From positions 13,708,501-13,772,500 of the forward strand of contig SMMW01000622.1 of NCBI GenBank assembly GCA_004794655.1: a stretch of 64,000 bases of DNA, in the 5' to 3' direction. The notes beneath the pieces are model-generated. The model was not told the origin of the DNA, did not search any database, and was given only the letters and a program-made list of their open reading frames with translations. Numbering within the stretch: the first letter of the stretch is position 1; the number at the start of each line of letters is the position of its first letter. This stretch comes from Marisa cornuarietis. Lineage: Eukaryota > Mollusca > Gastropoda > Architaenioglossa > Ampullariidae. A program made the position numbers and the translations under genes. Shown one piece after another: positions 63,618-64,000 of this stretch.

Positions 63618-64000
63618 GTAAGCTACGTCAGCATTTTTAAACTACATCTACTGCATTTCTTCTCCCTTGTTCTACCGTAGATACTGAAGAGATACTGTGG
63701 TTTCATAATTTTAGTTCTATACCATCTGCATGTTCTTCAATGAGTGCTTGAAAAAGTAATTACTTGTATGAAACTGATAACATGTTTTGAATCATTAAAA
63801 AAGGAACTTGACACTTCCAGGCTTATACAGCAGGAAATGATTTTTTGTGGACTTACATGTACTGGAAATATAAAAAAACATAAAATAGCATCCTTGTGAC
63901 TGTCATAAAATAGCTTGCTTGTGCATATTCTGGGAATCTCTCATGCCAATGTAGCTGGAAGGAATGACCTAAATCAATGTTAATGTTATAAAAAAATCAG

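Noticed and set aside
1..64000. Kinase domain or second gene
   Set aside because: No kinase motifs (G-x-G-x-x-G, H-R-D, D-F-G) and no other convincing gene appear on either strand; all supported exons belong to one + strand gene.

Overview
This window is an internal slice of one giant muscle-type gene on the + strand. The organism is an intron-rich invertebrate animal; a mollusc or related lophotrochozoan is my best inference, from AT-rich introns, tRNA-derived SINE-like repeats and LINE tails ending in TTATTATTA. I can place 93 exons that stay in one reading frame from base 1 to base 63617. Together they hold about 26.1 kb of coding sequence, or about 8,700 residues. Both the 5' and 3' ends of the gene lie outside the window. 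The protein belongs to the titin/twitchin/projectin group of sarcomeric Ig-FN3 proteins. I cannot say which named orthologue it is, because no kinase domain, N-terminus or C-terminus is visible.

Layout. (1) 1-137 is the end of an Ig domain. (2) 673-1374 is a short Glu/Pro/Lys-rich linker in two exons. (3) 1712-17765 is a tandem array of 24 Ig domains, nearly one per exon at about 89 residues each; it resembles an I-band elastic or spacer segment, and exons 18-21 (12579-14454) are recent copies of each other. (4) 18068-24719 is a mixed zone: Ig, three FN3, two Ig, three FN3, two Ig. (5) 24830-63239 is an uninterrupted run of 52 FN3 domains, one leading domain followed by 17 triplets of three recurring classes (A, B, C). 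Triplets between 28828 and 35742 are nearly identical in exons and introns. (6) 63506-63617 is the first half of the next Ig domain, whose second half lies beyond the window.

Almost every intron is in phase 1, so single domain exons can be lost, gained or skipped without breaking the frame. Departures include one three-Ig exon, one two-FN3 exon, three FN3 domains split by an intron, three Ig domains split inside the same Trp codon, and one GC-AG intron. The largest intron (57867-61374) holds a spliceable-looking half FN3 domain ending in a stop codon: either a fossil exon or an alternative last exon. Introns also carry an antisense LINE 3' fragment, shorter LINE-tail remnants, SINE-like elements and microsatellites. 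I see no second gene, RNA gene or CRISPR array. The most notable feature is the 52-domain FN3 run with its three-domain period, which differs from the Ig-interrupted super-repeats of known titins and twitchins.
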